A stretch of 64,000 nt of DNA from Catonella massiliensis (GTDB taxonomy: Bacteria; Bacillota; Clostridia; Lachnospirales; Lachnospiraceae), in assembly GCF_016651435.1 (NCBI RefSeq), contig NZ_JAEPRJ010000001.1:2356001-2420000 (forward strand), in the 5' to 3' direction. The stretch's first letter is position 1; every line of letters begins with the position of its first letter. Of this stretch, positions 14,944-23,403 are shown piece after piece. The notes under the pieces are model-generated. The model ran no database searches. It was not told the origin of the DNA and saw only the letters and a program-made list of their open reading frames with translations. Made by a program: the position numbers and the translations under genes.

Positions 14944-16722
14944 CTACATCTGCTGCATCTCCATCAATTCATAAAAGCTTCCCCTAAGCTCCATAAGCTC
15001 CTCATAATTGCCAAATTCCTTCATGCCTCCCTTTTCCATAACTGCTATTTTATCTGCATTTCGGATGGTTGAAAGTCTGTGCGCTACTACAAATGTAGTC
15101 CTGTCTTTTGATAGCTTTGCCACAGCCTCCTGTATCTGTCTTTCGGAAACTGTATCAAGTGCAGAGGTAGCCTCATCTAAAATCAGCACTCGCGGATTCC
15201 TTATAAATGCCCTTGCTATGGAGATTCTCTGTTTCTGTCCTCCCGAGAAATTACCTCCATGCTCCTTTAGGACTGTTTCAAGACCGTCTGGCAGGCTGTC
15301 TACAAGTTCTCTTAAGTTTGCTGCGTCTATTACCTTTTGAAGTTCTTCCTCGGATACATCATCAAGTCCATATGTAATATTTTCCCTGAGTGTACCACTA
15401 AAAAGTATGGAATTCTGAGGTACTACAGCCAGCTTCTTACGGTAATGATGTAGGTTCATCTCCTTGATATCACAGCCGTCTATAAGCACCCTGCCCTCTG
15501 TCGCCCTCATAAAGCCGATTACAAGGTTTAGAATAGTGGTCTTACCGGCTCCCGAAGCTCCTACTATGGCTATGGTTTCACCGGGACTTGCCTTAAAGCT
15601 AAGACCGCTAAAGAGAGGCTCATCGCTGTCATCATACTTGAAGCCTACATTGTCAAATTCTACAAAGCCCTTAATCTCAGGCTTAAGCTTATTTTTATCA
15701 CTGCCCTCAATGTCGTTGCTAAGCATAATATCAGAAATCGAAGTCACCGACTCTAGTCCCTTGGTTACAACAGGCACAAGACCTACTATACCTGCTATAC
15801 AGCCAACTACAGTACCAAAGTAAGACTGGTACATAGCCACATCACCTATGCTTATTTTCTTGTTAAGTGCCATAAAGGCAGTAAATATAAGGCAGAACAC
15901 TCTAAACACCTGAAATACTACCCAGCTCCATGCACCGAAGTAAGTCTGTATCATATCAAGCCTAAAGCCCTTGTCTGCTACCTTTACAAGCCTTTTCTCC
16001 ATCTTGTTAAGTTCTCTTCTTTCAAGGGCATGTGCCTTTGCTACAGGTATCATCTCCATCATTTCAACCACTGAAACTGTCGTCTCTTCCATCTCTTTAC
16101 GAAATGCTGTGTTGTAGTTCTTTACCTTCTCCCTGAAATAAAGCATAAGAAGAACCGCCACAGGCACAGCAGCAAGGAAGAATCCAAAGACGATTTTACT
16201 CTTGGTTATAACGATGACAAGGGCAGCCACGATATTTACAACTATATAAAGCACAGTTATAAATATCTGCGAACTCAAGTTTTCTATCTGCTCTACATCC
16301 CTCATAACCTTTGACTGAAGCCTGCCTGACTCCATCTGGGTATGGTAAGAGATGGACAACTGCTGGAGCTTTCTAACCAGAGCGCATCTTAACTCCTTTT
16401 CCACCTGCCTGATGGTCTTGGCGTAGAAATACACATGAATGTAACTTGTAGGAACATTTTGTACCGTCAAAAGTATGATAAAGACTGAGTTTAGGATAAT
16501 CTTTTTAACAGCATCCTCATCAGGCTTCGTGATTATATCAATCATCGCAGCCATTACAAGGGGAGATATCCAGGACGGCGAGTCTTTTATAAGGAAAAAG
16601 ACTACCGACCAGAAAAGCTTGACATACTTCCCCTGATAAATGGCTATCAGCGTTTTTAACGGTTTACCTTCATTTTCCCTAAATATGCTTTCATAATCCG
16701 GTTCTTTGTAGGCTGTTTTCAT
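14944..16722 (-). CDS. ABC exporter, fused permease and ATPase
   Basis: 592 residues: a type IV exporter with about six membrane helices (residues 30-320), then an ATPase with Walker A GASGAGKTT, signature FSGGQKQR, Walker B VLILDEATSALD and H-loop VVAHRLST. It belongs to the MsbA/LmrA group of lipid or drug exporters, acting as a homo- or heterodimer. No second half-transporter adjoins, so a homodimer is more likely. AAGGA precedes the ATG. It follows the WG-repeat gene by 21 bases, so the two may form one transcript with fic. Confidence 0.9.
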   Translation of the reverse strand: MKTAYKEPDYESIFRENEGKPLKTLIAIYQGKYVKLFWSVVFFLIKDSPSWISPLVMAAMIDIITKPDEDAVKKIILNSVFIILLTVQNVPTSYIHVYFYAKTIRQVEKELRCALVRKLQQLSISYHTQMESGRLQSKVMRDVEQIENLSSQIFITVLYIVVNIVAALVIVITKSKIVFGFFLAAVPVAVLLMLYFREKVKNYNTAFRKEMEETTVSVVEMMEMIPVAKAHALERRELNKMEKRLVKVADKGFRLDMIQTYFGAWSWVVFQVFRVFCLIFTAFMALNKKISIGDVAMYQSYFGTVVGCIAGIVGLVPVVTKGLESVTSISDIMLSNDIEGSDKNKLKPEIKGFVEFDNVGFKYDDSDEPLFSGLSFKASPGETIAIVGASGAGKTTILNLVIGFMRATEGRVLIDGCDIKEMNLHHYRKKLAVVPQNSILFSGTLRENITYGLDDVSEEELQKVIDAANLRELVDSLPDGLETVLKEHGGNFSGGQKQRISIARAFIRNPRVLILDEATSALDTVSERQIQEAVAKLSKDRTTFVVAHRLSTIRNADKIAVMEKGGMKEFGNYEELMELRGSFYELMEMQQM

Positions 16723-16743
16723 AAGTCCATCCTTTGGCTATAA

Positions 16744-18621
16744 TTATCTTACTAAAAATCCAATTTCCTCAATACCATCATACTTTTGTTTAACCGTTAT
16801 TAAATTCAAATTAAATTCAACCCAAGAATATTTGTTTGGTAATACCATTTTACCTGTGCTATCTACAACTCCATAGTAATCGTCCTTACTTCTTACTATG
16901 AAGAGTCCATCATCATAGTCTAATATACTTTCCCATCTATTCTTTATACTTAACTTTTTCTTCCAGTCAGCACTATAAATAATCACCTCATCTATACCAC
17001 TATCTTTATGATCTGACTTACCCTTCATTACCATATACTCTCCTGAAGCAAGCCTCTCTATAGACTTGGTGTTGTTTATCTCAAAAATTTTTTTACCTTC
17101 TTTATCTACAATTATTTCGGACAAATAGCCTCCTGTTTTGCCATTCTTTCTACATATTAAAGAAAATACACCGTTTTGCTTATCCAATACTCTGAAATAA
17201 TCATATTTAGTCTTATGTAGCTCCTTACCACCTGCCGACATAATGCCGAATTTACCATTATTGGTCACCAAAAACAGTGACCTACCTTGATATTGAGTAT
17301 TTGGAAGTTTCTCAATATTTTCATATTGTTTAGCAAAAACCTTGTCTTTTCCGTTTTTATATCTATAAATATAGTCAAGCCCTTTCTTTAATATCATTTC
17401 ATCAGATTTAAGTCTGAGTATTTCATCGTATTCAGGCTTTATAAGCTCTCTTCCAGTCTCCGAAATAACTCCATATTTATCATCATTATCCACTTTAGAC
17501 ATTCCACCATAAAATCCGTATATTTTATTATATTTCTTAGAAGCAGCCTTTCCCCCTTTGTAATTCACCATATAAAATAAATATTTTTTGTCTAAAACTA
17601 TAGCCTTATCCTTGTAAGCCTCTCTAATTTCATTATATTTATAGCTAAGTAGCTGCTTGCCATCATCTCTCACAAGACCATACTTGTCGTTTCTGCTTTG
17701 TACTAGGAAAATTATCTTATTCTCTTTATACCTTTTGTTAACTCCTTTAGGTGGGTCAAGTATCCCTGCAAATGGATCTCCCGGAGTATCCAAGATATTT
17801 CCACCCACTCCTTTTACAGTTTTATTTTTACCACTCCAAATCAGCCTGCCTTTTGTATTATATAAATTCAATTCAGAATCATATCTTTGAGGAACTGCTA
17901 TCCTATATTCTCCCTCATTATTTATAAGAAGGTCTGCTTCCAGTTTCAAATTGTTTGCTATTATTATAGAAACACCTGATTTCTGTGAAAGTGACATAAA
18001 ACCTCTCTTAGTTTTCTTCTTATTTGTGATAAGAATATATCTTGTGTTATTAACTTTCTTTTTATAAATCTCATCGTTAGTACCTAAAACATAGCCTTTA
18101 TGAGTTTTTAATACTTTACAGTTATTTTTAGTGTCAAGGATAACAAGGCCATCCTTTGTTTCTCCACAAATAAAACGGTCTCGCTCTACCCCACTATTAC
18201 TGATATGATATCCTTTTGAGTCAATACCTATATGGTCTGCAACATCCTTTAAGTTTGTGCAAACTTTATTACCCTCATCATCTAAAATGTACCCCTCATA
18301 TGTATTCATATTTTCACTCACAAAGAAGAACTTCCCTTCTGCAAGAGGCACTACCTCTTCAAATACAAAACCTGTTCTTTTACCGTTCTTACAGAAATAT
18401 AGCTGCATCTTGCTATTATCTCGTGAGCTATAAATCACAGTTTCCCAATAAATACCTTCCATGTCTATTTCGGATGCTTTAAAGCTGTTTCCCGCATTAT
18501 ACACGCGGCTTCCTATCCACACTATATCTTTCTCTTTTAGTGCAGCCTCTGCAGGAGCCACTGCTCCTATTGTCATAGTAATAAAGCATGCTGTTGCCAC
18601 AAGTTTTTTCAATTTTCCCAT
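16744..18621 (-). CDS. Secreted WG-repeat protein
   Basis: About 625 residues. The start at 18621 is chosen because GGAGG lies five bases upstream and a clear signal peptide follows (MGKLKKLVATACFITM..., cleavage near APAEA); the longer frame has no ribosome site. The mature protein contains several WG/KWG-type repeats with Tyr or Phe in place of Trp: KYGLVRDDGKQLLSYKYNEI, KYGVISETGRELIKPEYDEI, KFGIMSAGGKELHKTKYDYF, YYGVVDSTGKMVLPNKYSWV. These form beta-propeller-like or solenoid surface domains of unknown binding partner. It is followed by the ABC exporter. Confidence 0.75.
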   Translation of the reverse strand: MGKLKKLVATACFITMTIGAVAPAEAALKEKDIVWIGSRVYNAGNSFKASEIDMEGIYWETVIYSSRDNSKMQLYFCKNGKRTGFVFEEVVPLAEGKFFFVSENMNTYEGYILDDEGNKVCTNLKDVADHIGIDSKGYHISNSGVERDRFICGETKDGLVILDTKNNCKVLKTHKGYVLGTNDEIYKKKVNNTRYILITNKKKTKRGFMSLSQKSGVSIIIANNLKLEADLLINNEGEYRIAVPQRYDSELNLYNTKGRLIWSGKNKTVKGVGGNILDTPGDPFAGILDPPKGVNKRYKENKIIFLVQSRNDKYGLVRDDGKQLLSYKYNEIREAYKDKAIVLDKKYLFYMVNYKGGKAASKKYNKIYGFYGGMSKVDNDDKYGVISETGRELIKPEYDEILRLKSDEMILKKGLDYIYRYKNGKDKVFAKQYENIEKLPNTQYQGRSLFLVTNNGKFGIMSAGGKELHKTKYDYFRVLDKQNGVFSLICRKNGKTGGYLSEIIVDKEGKKIFEINNTKSIERLASGEYMVMKGKSDHKDSGIDEVIIYSADWKKKLSIKNRWESILDYDDGLFIVRSKDDYYGVVDSTGKMVLPNKYSWVEFNLNLITVKQKYDGIEEIGFLVR

Positions 18622-18754
18622 AAGTTCCTCCTTAAAATTAGAGATTTTTTTTGCGTACTTATATTTTACCATTTTTTTCGTAGAAATGATATAGTTTTAT
18701 ATTGACTTTATACATTTAACAACTATAATAAATTAGGCTTTAGATTACTCGGAG

Positions 18755-19266
18755 GTGAGCATTACATATATAAAAAGGGCTATTTCAGATGTGCTAAAGC
18801 GTAGAGTGAAGACCAGCAAATGTACACCGGTACTTGGTGCAAGACAAGTTGGCAAATCAACACTTATAAAAAAGGAATTTCCAAAGTATAATCGTACAAA
18901 TTTTGATGACAAATTAACGAGGCCGCAGGCGAAGGAAATATGTTTGAGACTTTTGTAGTTTCAGAGATATTAAAATCATATTCCAATGAGGGAAGGGATT
19001 ATCGATTTAACATTTTCTATTACCGTGGAAAGGATAAAAATGCTTCTGAAGAAAATGAAATTGATTTGATTATCGAGGAAAATGGCATCCTATACCCTGT
19101 AGAGGTTAAAATGTCCGGCAACCCTAAGGCAAGCATGGGAGCGGCAAATCCAGTACTTGACAAGATTCCTGACAAGAAAAGAGGGGTAGGGGTTATTCTC
19201 TGTCTAATTGATAGGAAAACATATCTTAGGGGGAATCTAATAGCGCTCCCTATTGAATATATTTAG
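18755..19266 (+). pseudogene. Relic of an AAA ATPase with DUF4143 domain (internal deletion)
   Basis: The first part (GTG start at 18755) encodes the ATPase N-terminus with Walker A GARQVGKST; the last part (from about 18940, in another frame) encodes the C-terminal restriction-endonuclease-like end of a DUF4143 protein (NEIDLIIEENGILYPVEVKMS). Intact relatives are about 400 residues, so roughly 700 bp between the two, including Walker B and sensor regions, is missing and the frames no longer match. It cannot be a sequencing frameshift alone. Flanked downstream by the repeat cluster at 19310-19792. Confidence 0.8.
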
Positions 19267-19309
19267 TACAGCAAATTCTAATTTGTAGGGCTGATGTGTT
19301 GTTAACTTA

Positions 19310-19416
19310 CTAAGTCACGCCTCCACTAATAAATGTCCAGACTCGCTACGGTTTTTCTGTAAGATGCAGTTGTAATATGGCTTTGTTAACGAAAATCCTG
19401 ATGCGCTCGCTTAGGC
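19310..19416 (-). repeat. Palindromic dispersed repeat, long form (inverted copy)
   Basis: On the minus strand it shares with 9956-10060 the left block AAGCGAGCGCATNAGG and the right block CCGNAGCGAGTCTGGACA plus TTATTAGTGNAGGCGTNACT; the centre of about 45 bases is different. Confidence 0.75.
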
Positions 19417-19465
19417 ATTATTAGTTCCGGCTGTTTGATTGATAAGTCGTCACAAACAAACACAT

Positions 19466-19495
19466 CAGCCACATGGGGGCAGGCGGGGGTGGCTG
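19466..19495 (+). terminator. G-rich hairpin downstream of the AAA/DUF4143 relic
   Basis: CAGCCAC (19466-19472) pairs with GTGGCTG (19489-19495), followed by TCTTT. A weak terminator-like structure inside the non-coding block between 19267 and 19852, which otherwise holds only repeats. Confidence 0.4.
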
Positions 19496-19543
19496 TCTTT
19501 AATTTGGTGTTCTAGTAATTTTTTGTATAAATTAAAGGTATCA

Positions 19544-19627
19544 GCTCCGAATGATAAATTCTAAGCGAGCGCATTAGGCGGAGCGAAGCGGATGCCGGAG
19601 CGAGTCTGAAATGTTATCATTCGGAGC
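19544..19627 (+). repeat. Palindromic dispersed repeat, short form, copy B
   Basis: 84 bp, perfect 14-bp terminal arms (19544-19557, 19614-19627), interior identical in plan to copy C and inverted copy A. Confidence 0.85.
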
Positions 19628-19708
19628 GTCACTTAGTCCGATGTATTTAGACTTGCAACTTAAATTTGCAGCATAATTATTCACATAACTCAATAATTTA
19701 AGCTGCCA

Positions 19709-19792
19709 GCTTCGAATGATAAATTCTAAGCGAGCGCATAAGGCGGAGCGAAGCGGATGCCGGAGCGAGTCTGAAATGTTATCATTCGGAGC
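19709..19792 (+). repeat. Palindromic dispersed repeat, short form, copy C
   Basis: 84 bp, arms 19709-19722 and 19779-19792 with one G-T mismatch. It lies 81 bases after copy B in the same orientation; the interior differs from copy B by one base by eye. Confidence 0.85.
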
Positions 19793-19852
19793 GTCAACTT
19801 AGTTTAGATTATATAACTCGACAAATTAAAATTTACTAGTGAGGAGTCTAAT

Positions 19853-20968
19853 ATGGACAAGTTAAAAGAATTCTGGCAGGAATCAAAAGCAGATTATGAA
19901 GCCAAATACAATACCCCGTTTTTAACGGATTACGATAAGTCTCTCCCTTACTTTGAGAAAATGCAGGAGCTCTTGCTTGATATGCAAAAAGAGAATAAAA
20001 ATAATGTAGATGTAGCTTGTTTACTTGCTTCTGTCCGAATGGAGCTTCGTGACAGTTATGATACCTGTGGAGAGCTTTTACTTGATTTTCTTGATAAAAA
20101 TGAAAACTGCTTATCTGACAGTGACAAAGCAAGAATATACACAAACATCGGATATTACATTGATTTTGAGTCTTCTAATCCTAAGCATTTACTTAAAGCA
20201 GAAGAATTAGATTCTCAATATTATGAAACTTATGAAGGTTTAGGCTTGTATTATTTTAGCGAGTATGAAAGAGATAATGGTGAGAAATACCTTGAAAAAG
20301 CCATAGTACATTTTGAATCAGCAAGGGAGCTCTCCAACAACTATGTGAATCATTTTAATTATGCTGCGGGGCTTTATGAGAATAAGGAGTATCAAAGGGC
20401 AAAAGCAATTTTTGAAGATTTACTTATAGACTACCCCGGTAGAATGAGGCTGATACTGGCACTGGCCTATTGTGAGCTCTTTCTTGGGAATAAGGCAAAA
20501 GCAAAGTTCTATCTTTCTCAGGTAAAAGACGGGCAGGATGAGAATTATTCACTATGTACGGATGATATTTCTGATTATCAAGTCTATGACTCCTACTATG
20601 TGCTTGACGAATACGATACATTTTTAGAAAACTGCAAAGCCGTGATATGCGATTATTATACCGATGACTGGAAGCATTATTATTATACTCTGTGGATTAA
20701 AAACCTTAAGCATGATTTTTATAACTTGGTTAATTCCACCATTTCAAGGCTTGAAGAAGACATAAAAGAAGCTGAGATTGATGAGGATTATAGCAGTTCT
20801 GAGGAAAAAGAAGAGTATATCAAAAGCTACAAAGAAGATTTAGTAAAGTATAGGGCTATGATAAAAGATATAGAAGATGGCTGTAAAAAGCCTGAAATAA
20901 CTCTCAACCTCTACCCTGAGTATGAGTGTTTTCTAATAGACTGTCTAAGACATAAGTTTATGGACTAA
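19853..20968 (+). CDS. Tetratricopeptide-repeat protein of unknown function
   Basis: 371 residues, cytosolic, acidic. Helical repeat units of TPR type are visible from about residue 85 to 225 (ARIYTNIGYYIDFE, YETYEGLGLYYFSEYERDNGEKYLEKAIVHFESARELS, NHFNYAAGLYENKEYQRAKAIFEDLLIDYP, LILALAYCELFLGNKAKAKFYLSQV). The C-terminus is Tyr/Glu-rich and helical. GAGGAG precedes the ATG. It stands alone between the repeat cluster and a terminator hairpin. Such proteins are often scaffolds or immunity-associated; no specific role is claimed. Confidence 0.75.
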   Translation: MDKLKEFWQESKADYEAKYNTPFLTDYDKSLPYFEKMQELLLDMQKENKNNVDVACLLASVRMELRDSYDTCGELLLDFLDKNENCLSDSDKARIYTNIGYYIDFESSNPKHLLKAEELDSQYYETYEGLGLYYFSEYERDNGEKYLEKAIVHFESARELSNNYVNHFNYAAGLYENKEYQRAKAIFEDLLIDYPGRMRLILALAYCELFLGNKAKAKFYLSQVKDGQDENYSLCTDDISDYQVYDSYYVLDEYDTFLENCKAVICDYYTDDWKHYYYTLWIKNLKHDFYNLVNSTISRLEEDIKEAEIDEDYSSSEEKEEYIKSYKEDLVKYRAMIKDIEDGCKKPEITLNLYPEYECFLIDCLRHKFMD

Positions 20969-20983
20969 TATTATTTTAAACTG

Positions 20984-21024
20984 TTTTCGGCTAATCTGTA
21001 CTCTGATTACATTTTAGCCGAAAA
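20984..21024 (+). terminator. Terminator hairpin after the TPR gene
   Basis: Perfect 11-bp stem (20984-20994 with 21014-21024, TTTTCGGCTAA/TTAGCCGAAAA), a 19-base loop, then a weak T stretch (CGCTTTT). It lies between convergent genes and may serve both. Confidence 0.65.
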
Positions 21025-21116
21025 ACGCTTTTGTGGCAAGTCCATTTTTATTCCTACAAATGTAAAAATATCTATTCGTTTTGTCCTTTAAAATGAACTT
21101 GCCTAAGTAACAAAAT

Positions 21117-21773
21117 TTAGGAGTAGACATCTCTAAGTTTTGCCATAAGATATTTCTCTAAGTACTCATTTATGCCTGTAACTCCATTTTCGTCATATTT
21201 AGCAAAAGAGCCTATGTTTCCTTTTTTTATTTCTTCCTTTGTGATACTTAAGGCCTCTTTATAGTTTCCTTCTGCAATATAACACAAGATTATACCCAAC
21301 ACACTATGTTCATCTTCTCTACCTTCTAATTCAGACTTAAAAGAAGATATATCAGTAAAGCGTTTATTATATTCATTTATTATGCTGTCTGCCTCTTCAA
21401 AGACTCTTATCAAGGCATAGTTTACCTCATCAGGTGACCCGACTGGAGTATTATACTCCTTTATTATCAGCGGATAAGGACCTTCGGACGCAGAAATATG
21501 TGGGTTAATTGAGGTTGTTCCCAAATCATCCATTTCATACACTTCCCAGAATATATTGTCAATTATAAGCGGCTTAACAGATATTTTTGTGCTTATGTAT
21601 TTCCCAAGGCTTGCGGGATAAACATCTATATTTACCAGATAGAGATAATCATTTACCACCTTATAAATCCAGCCCGACAGCAACTTGTATCCGAACTCTT
21701 TAACAAGTGATTTAAGCGTTTTAACTACAGTTTTTTTCAATTCTCTTACAGCCTGCTGCTCCTTATGAGTCAT
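21117..21773 (-). CDS. DUF4304-like protein
   Basis: 218 residues, cytosolic. The N-terminal part (LKKTVVKTLKSLVKEFGYKLLSGWIYKVVNDYLYLVNID with VYPASLGKYISTKISVKP) resembles DUF4304, a small domain common among putative immunity proteins. The second half (about 110-218) is helical and reads like a single TPR-like hairpin (VLGIILCYIAEGNYKEALSIT). GGGAGAGG precedes the ATG. The family call is by eye and uncertain; the function is unknown. Confidence 0.55.
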   Translation of the reverse strand: MTHKEQQAVRELKKTVVKTLKSLVKEFGYKLLSGWIYKVVNDYLYLVNIDVYPASLGKYISTKISVKPLIIDNIFWEVYEMDDLGTTSINPHISASEGPYPLIIKEYNTPVGSPDEVNYALIRVFEEADSIINEYNKRFTDISSFKSELEGREDEHSVLGIILCYIAEGNYKEALSITKEEIKKGNIGSFAKYDENGVTGINEYLEKYLMAKLRDVYS

Positions 21774-21823
21774 ATTTTCCTCTCCCTTTTAGCTATTTAT
21801 TCTGAGAATATTTTATCTAAAAT

Positions 21824-23212
21824 CTATTTATATTCCAACCCCTTTTTCCTTACAACCACTGCCGCAAGCAAGAACGCCAAGACATCTGCCACAGGCTGAA
21901 CCAGATACAAGCCCTTTTGTCCTAAAGAGAGTGTTAGAAGAAAAAGTGCAGGTATATAAAATATTCCCTGCCTTGATATTGATATAATCAGGGCAGTATA
22001 GTACCTGCCTATGTTTTGCATATACATGCTCCCTGTAGCAAAATAAGCCATAAAAGGCAGGGTAAGGCATTGGATTCTAAGTATGTCCACAGCAATATTT
22101 ATTACATCCTTATTCCTTGACAAAACTTCTGTAAATTCCCTTGCAAATACATATAAAACGACTGCTGATACGCTCATAAATACCGTGCCAACTCTCACAT
22201 TGTACTTAAATGCCTTTCTCACCCTCTCATACTGCCCTGCACCGTAGTTCATTGCACATATTGGCTGAAATCCCTGTCCCCAGCCTATTACAAGCATGTA
22301 CGCAACTGCTGCCACCCTTGAACTAACGGTTAGTGCCGCTATTACCTCTTCTCCAAAGCCTGCTGCCACCATATTGAGCAGTACTAAAGAAAGGCTTGTG
22401 ATTCCCTGTCTTGCAAAATTCGGCAGCCCTCCTACCAAGATGTGATAAACATTTTCCCTTGTAAACCTTGCTTTTGTAAGGCTTACAGCAATATTCCCAT
22501 TCTTACCTGCTAGTATAAATAGTACCAAAGCACCGACAACCTGTCCGATTAAGGTCGCATAGGCCGCTCCGATGAAGCCCATTTTAAGGCCAAATATAAA
22601 AAGAGGGTCTAAGATGATGTTGGTAAGCATGCCGGCAAGTAAGCCCTTCATACCATCCTTTACATTGCCACATAGCCTAAGCTGATTGTAAACAGTGAAT
22701 GAAAATAGTACAAAGGGCAGGCTTATGGCAATTACCCTCAGATATTCTCCCGCAAAGCTCTGTAGGCTCTCAGAGGCAGAGCCGCCTATAAGAGCTGTTA
22801 AGGGCGATATGAATATTAGTGAGGCTGCAGAAACAACGAGCCCTGTAGCCAAAGCCATTACTACAGCTGTAGAAGAGTAGACTTCTGTCTCTTCATTCTT
22901 CCCTGCTCCAAGGCTTCTTGACATAGCATTTCCACTGCCATAGCCAAACCAAAAGCCTAGAGCCTGAATCAGGCTCACATAACTAAATGTGATTCCTATC
23001 GCTGCTGTCATTGACTTATTGCCTAGCATTGCAATGAAAAAGGTATCTGTAAGATTGTATATCATAGCCACAAGCATACCGATAATGGTGGGAACGGCCA
23101 TTTTTATGAGGAGGGGAAGAAGTGGGGCAGTAAGTATGTATTCTCTTCGAAGCTCTTTTTTGTTTTCAGGCTGTGTTGCTCTGCTGTTTTCTTCGTTATT
23201 TACCCTGTCCAT
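21824..23212 (-). CDS. MATE family efflux transporter
   Basis: 462-residue membrane protein with about 12 helices in two similar halves, typical of MATE drug/cation antiporters (NorM/DinF/MepA group). Features: PLLIKMAVPTIIGMLVAMIYNLTDTFFI at the first half, and the equivalent GLPNFARQGITSLSLVLLNMVA in the second; GWGQGFQPICAMNYGA is a family signature. It would export cationic drugs or metabolites using Na+ or H+. GAGGAGG lies six bases before the ATG. It appears to be a single-gene unit; no regulator adjoins. Confidence 0.9.
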   Translation of the reverse strand: MDRVNNEENSRATQPENKKELRREYILTAPLLPLLIKMAVPTIIGMLVAMIYNLTDTFFIAMLGNKSMTAAIGITFSYVSLIQALGFWFGYGSGNAMSRSLGAGKNEETEVYSSTAVVMALATGLVVSAASLIFISPLTALIGGSASESLQSFAGEYLRVIAISLPFVLFSFTVYNQLRLCGNVKDGMKGLLAGMLTNIILDPLFIFGLKMGFIGAAYATLIGQVVGALVLFILAGKNGNIAVSLTKARFTRENVYHILVGGLPNFARQGITSLSLVLLNMVAAGFGEEVIAALTVSSRVAAVAYMLVIGWGQGFQPICAMNYGAGQYERVRKAFKYNVRVGTVFMSVSAVVLYVFAREFTEVLSRNKDVINIAVDILRIQCLTLPFMAYFATGSMYMQNIGRYYTALIISISRQGIFYIPALFLLTLSLGQKGLYLVQPVADVLAFLLAAVVVRKKGLEYK

Positions 23213-23349
23213 ACTCTACCTCCTCTCGCCATTTAATTATCCTGTCTTTCTGCCAAGCTATGCATATCCACTCTCATAATCCTGTTATAATTCTCACCTA
23301 CTTCTACAGCTTCTCTAACTTCTCAAATTAAGTCTTTATCTCTAATTTT

Positions 23350-23387
23350 CCATATATATGATGTGGGTGTCAAAAGTATTTGACACC
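23350..23387. repeat. Short dispersed repeat (copy 2), perfect hairpin
   Basis: Related to 3170-3206. Here it forms a perfect 9-bp stem GGTGTCAAA/TTTGACACC (23366-23374, 23379-23387) with a 4-base loop, 17 bases after the stop of the phosphotransferase-like gene, where a terminator or mRNA 3'-end structure is expected. Confidence 0.6.
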
Positions 23388-23403
23388 AAGCTATCCCACC
23401 AAG

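Noticed and set aside
18755..19266. Two adjoining genes for an ATPase and a nuclease
   Set aside because: They match the two ends of a single known family (AAA with DUF4143) with the centre missing, so one deleted gene is the better reading.
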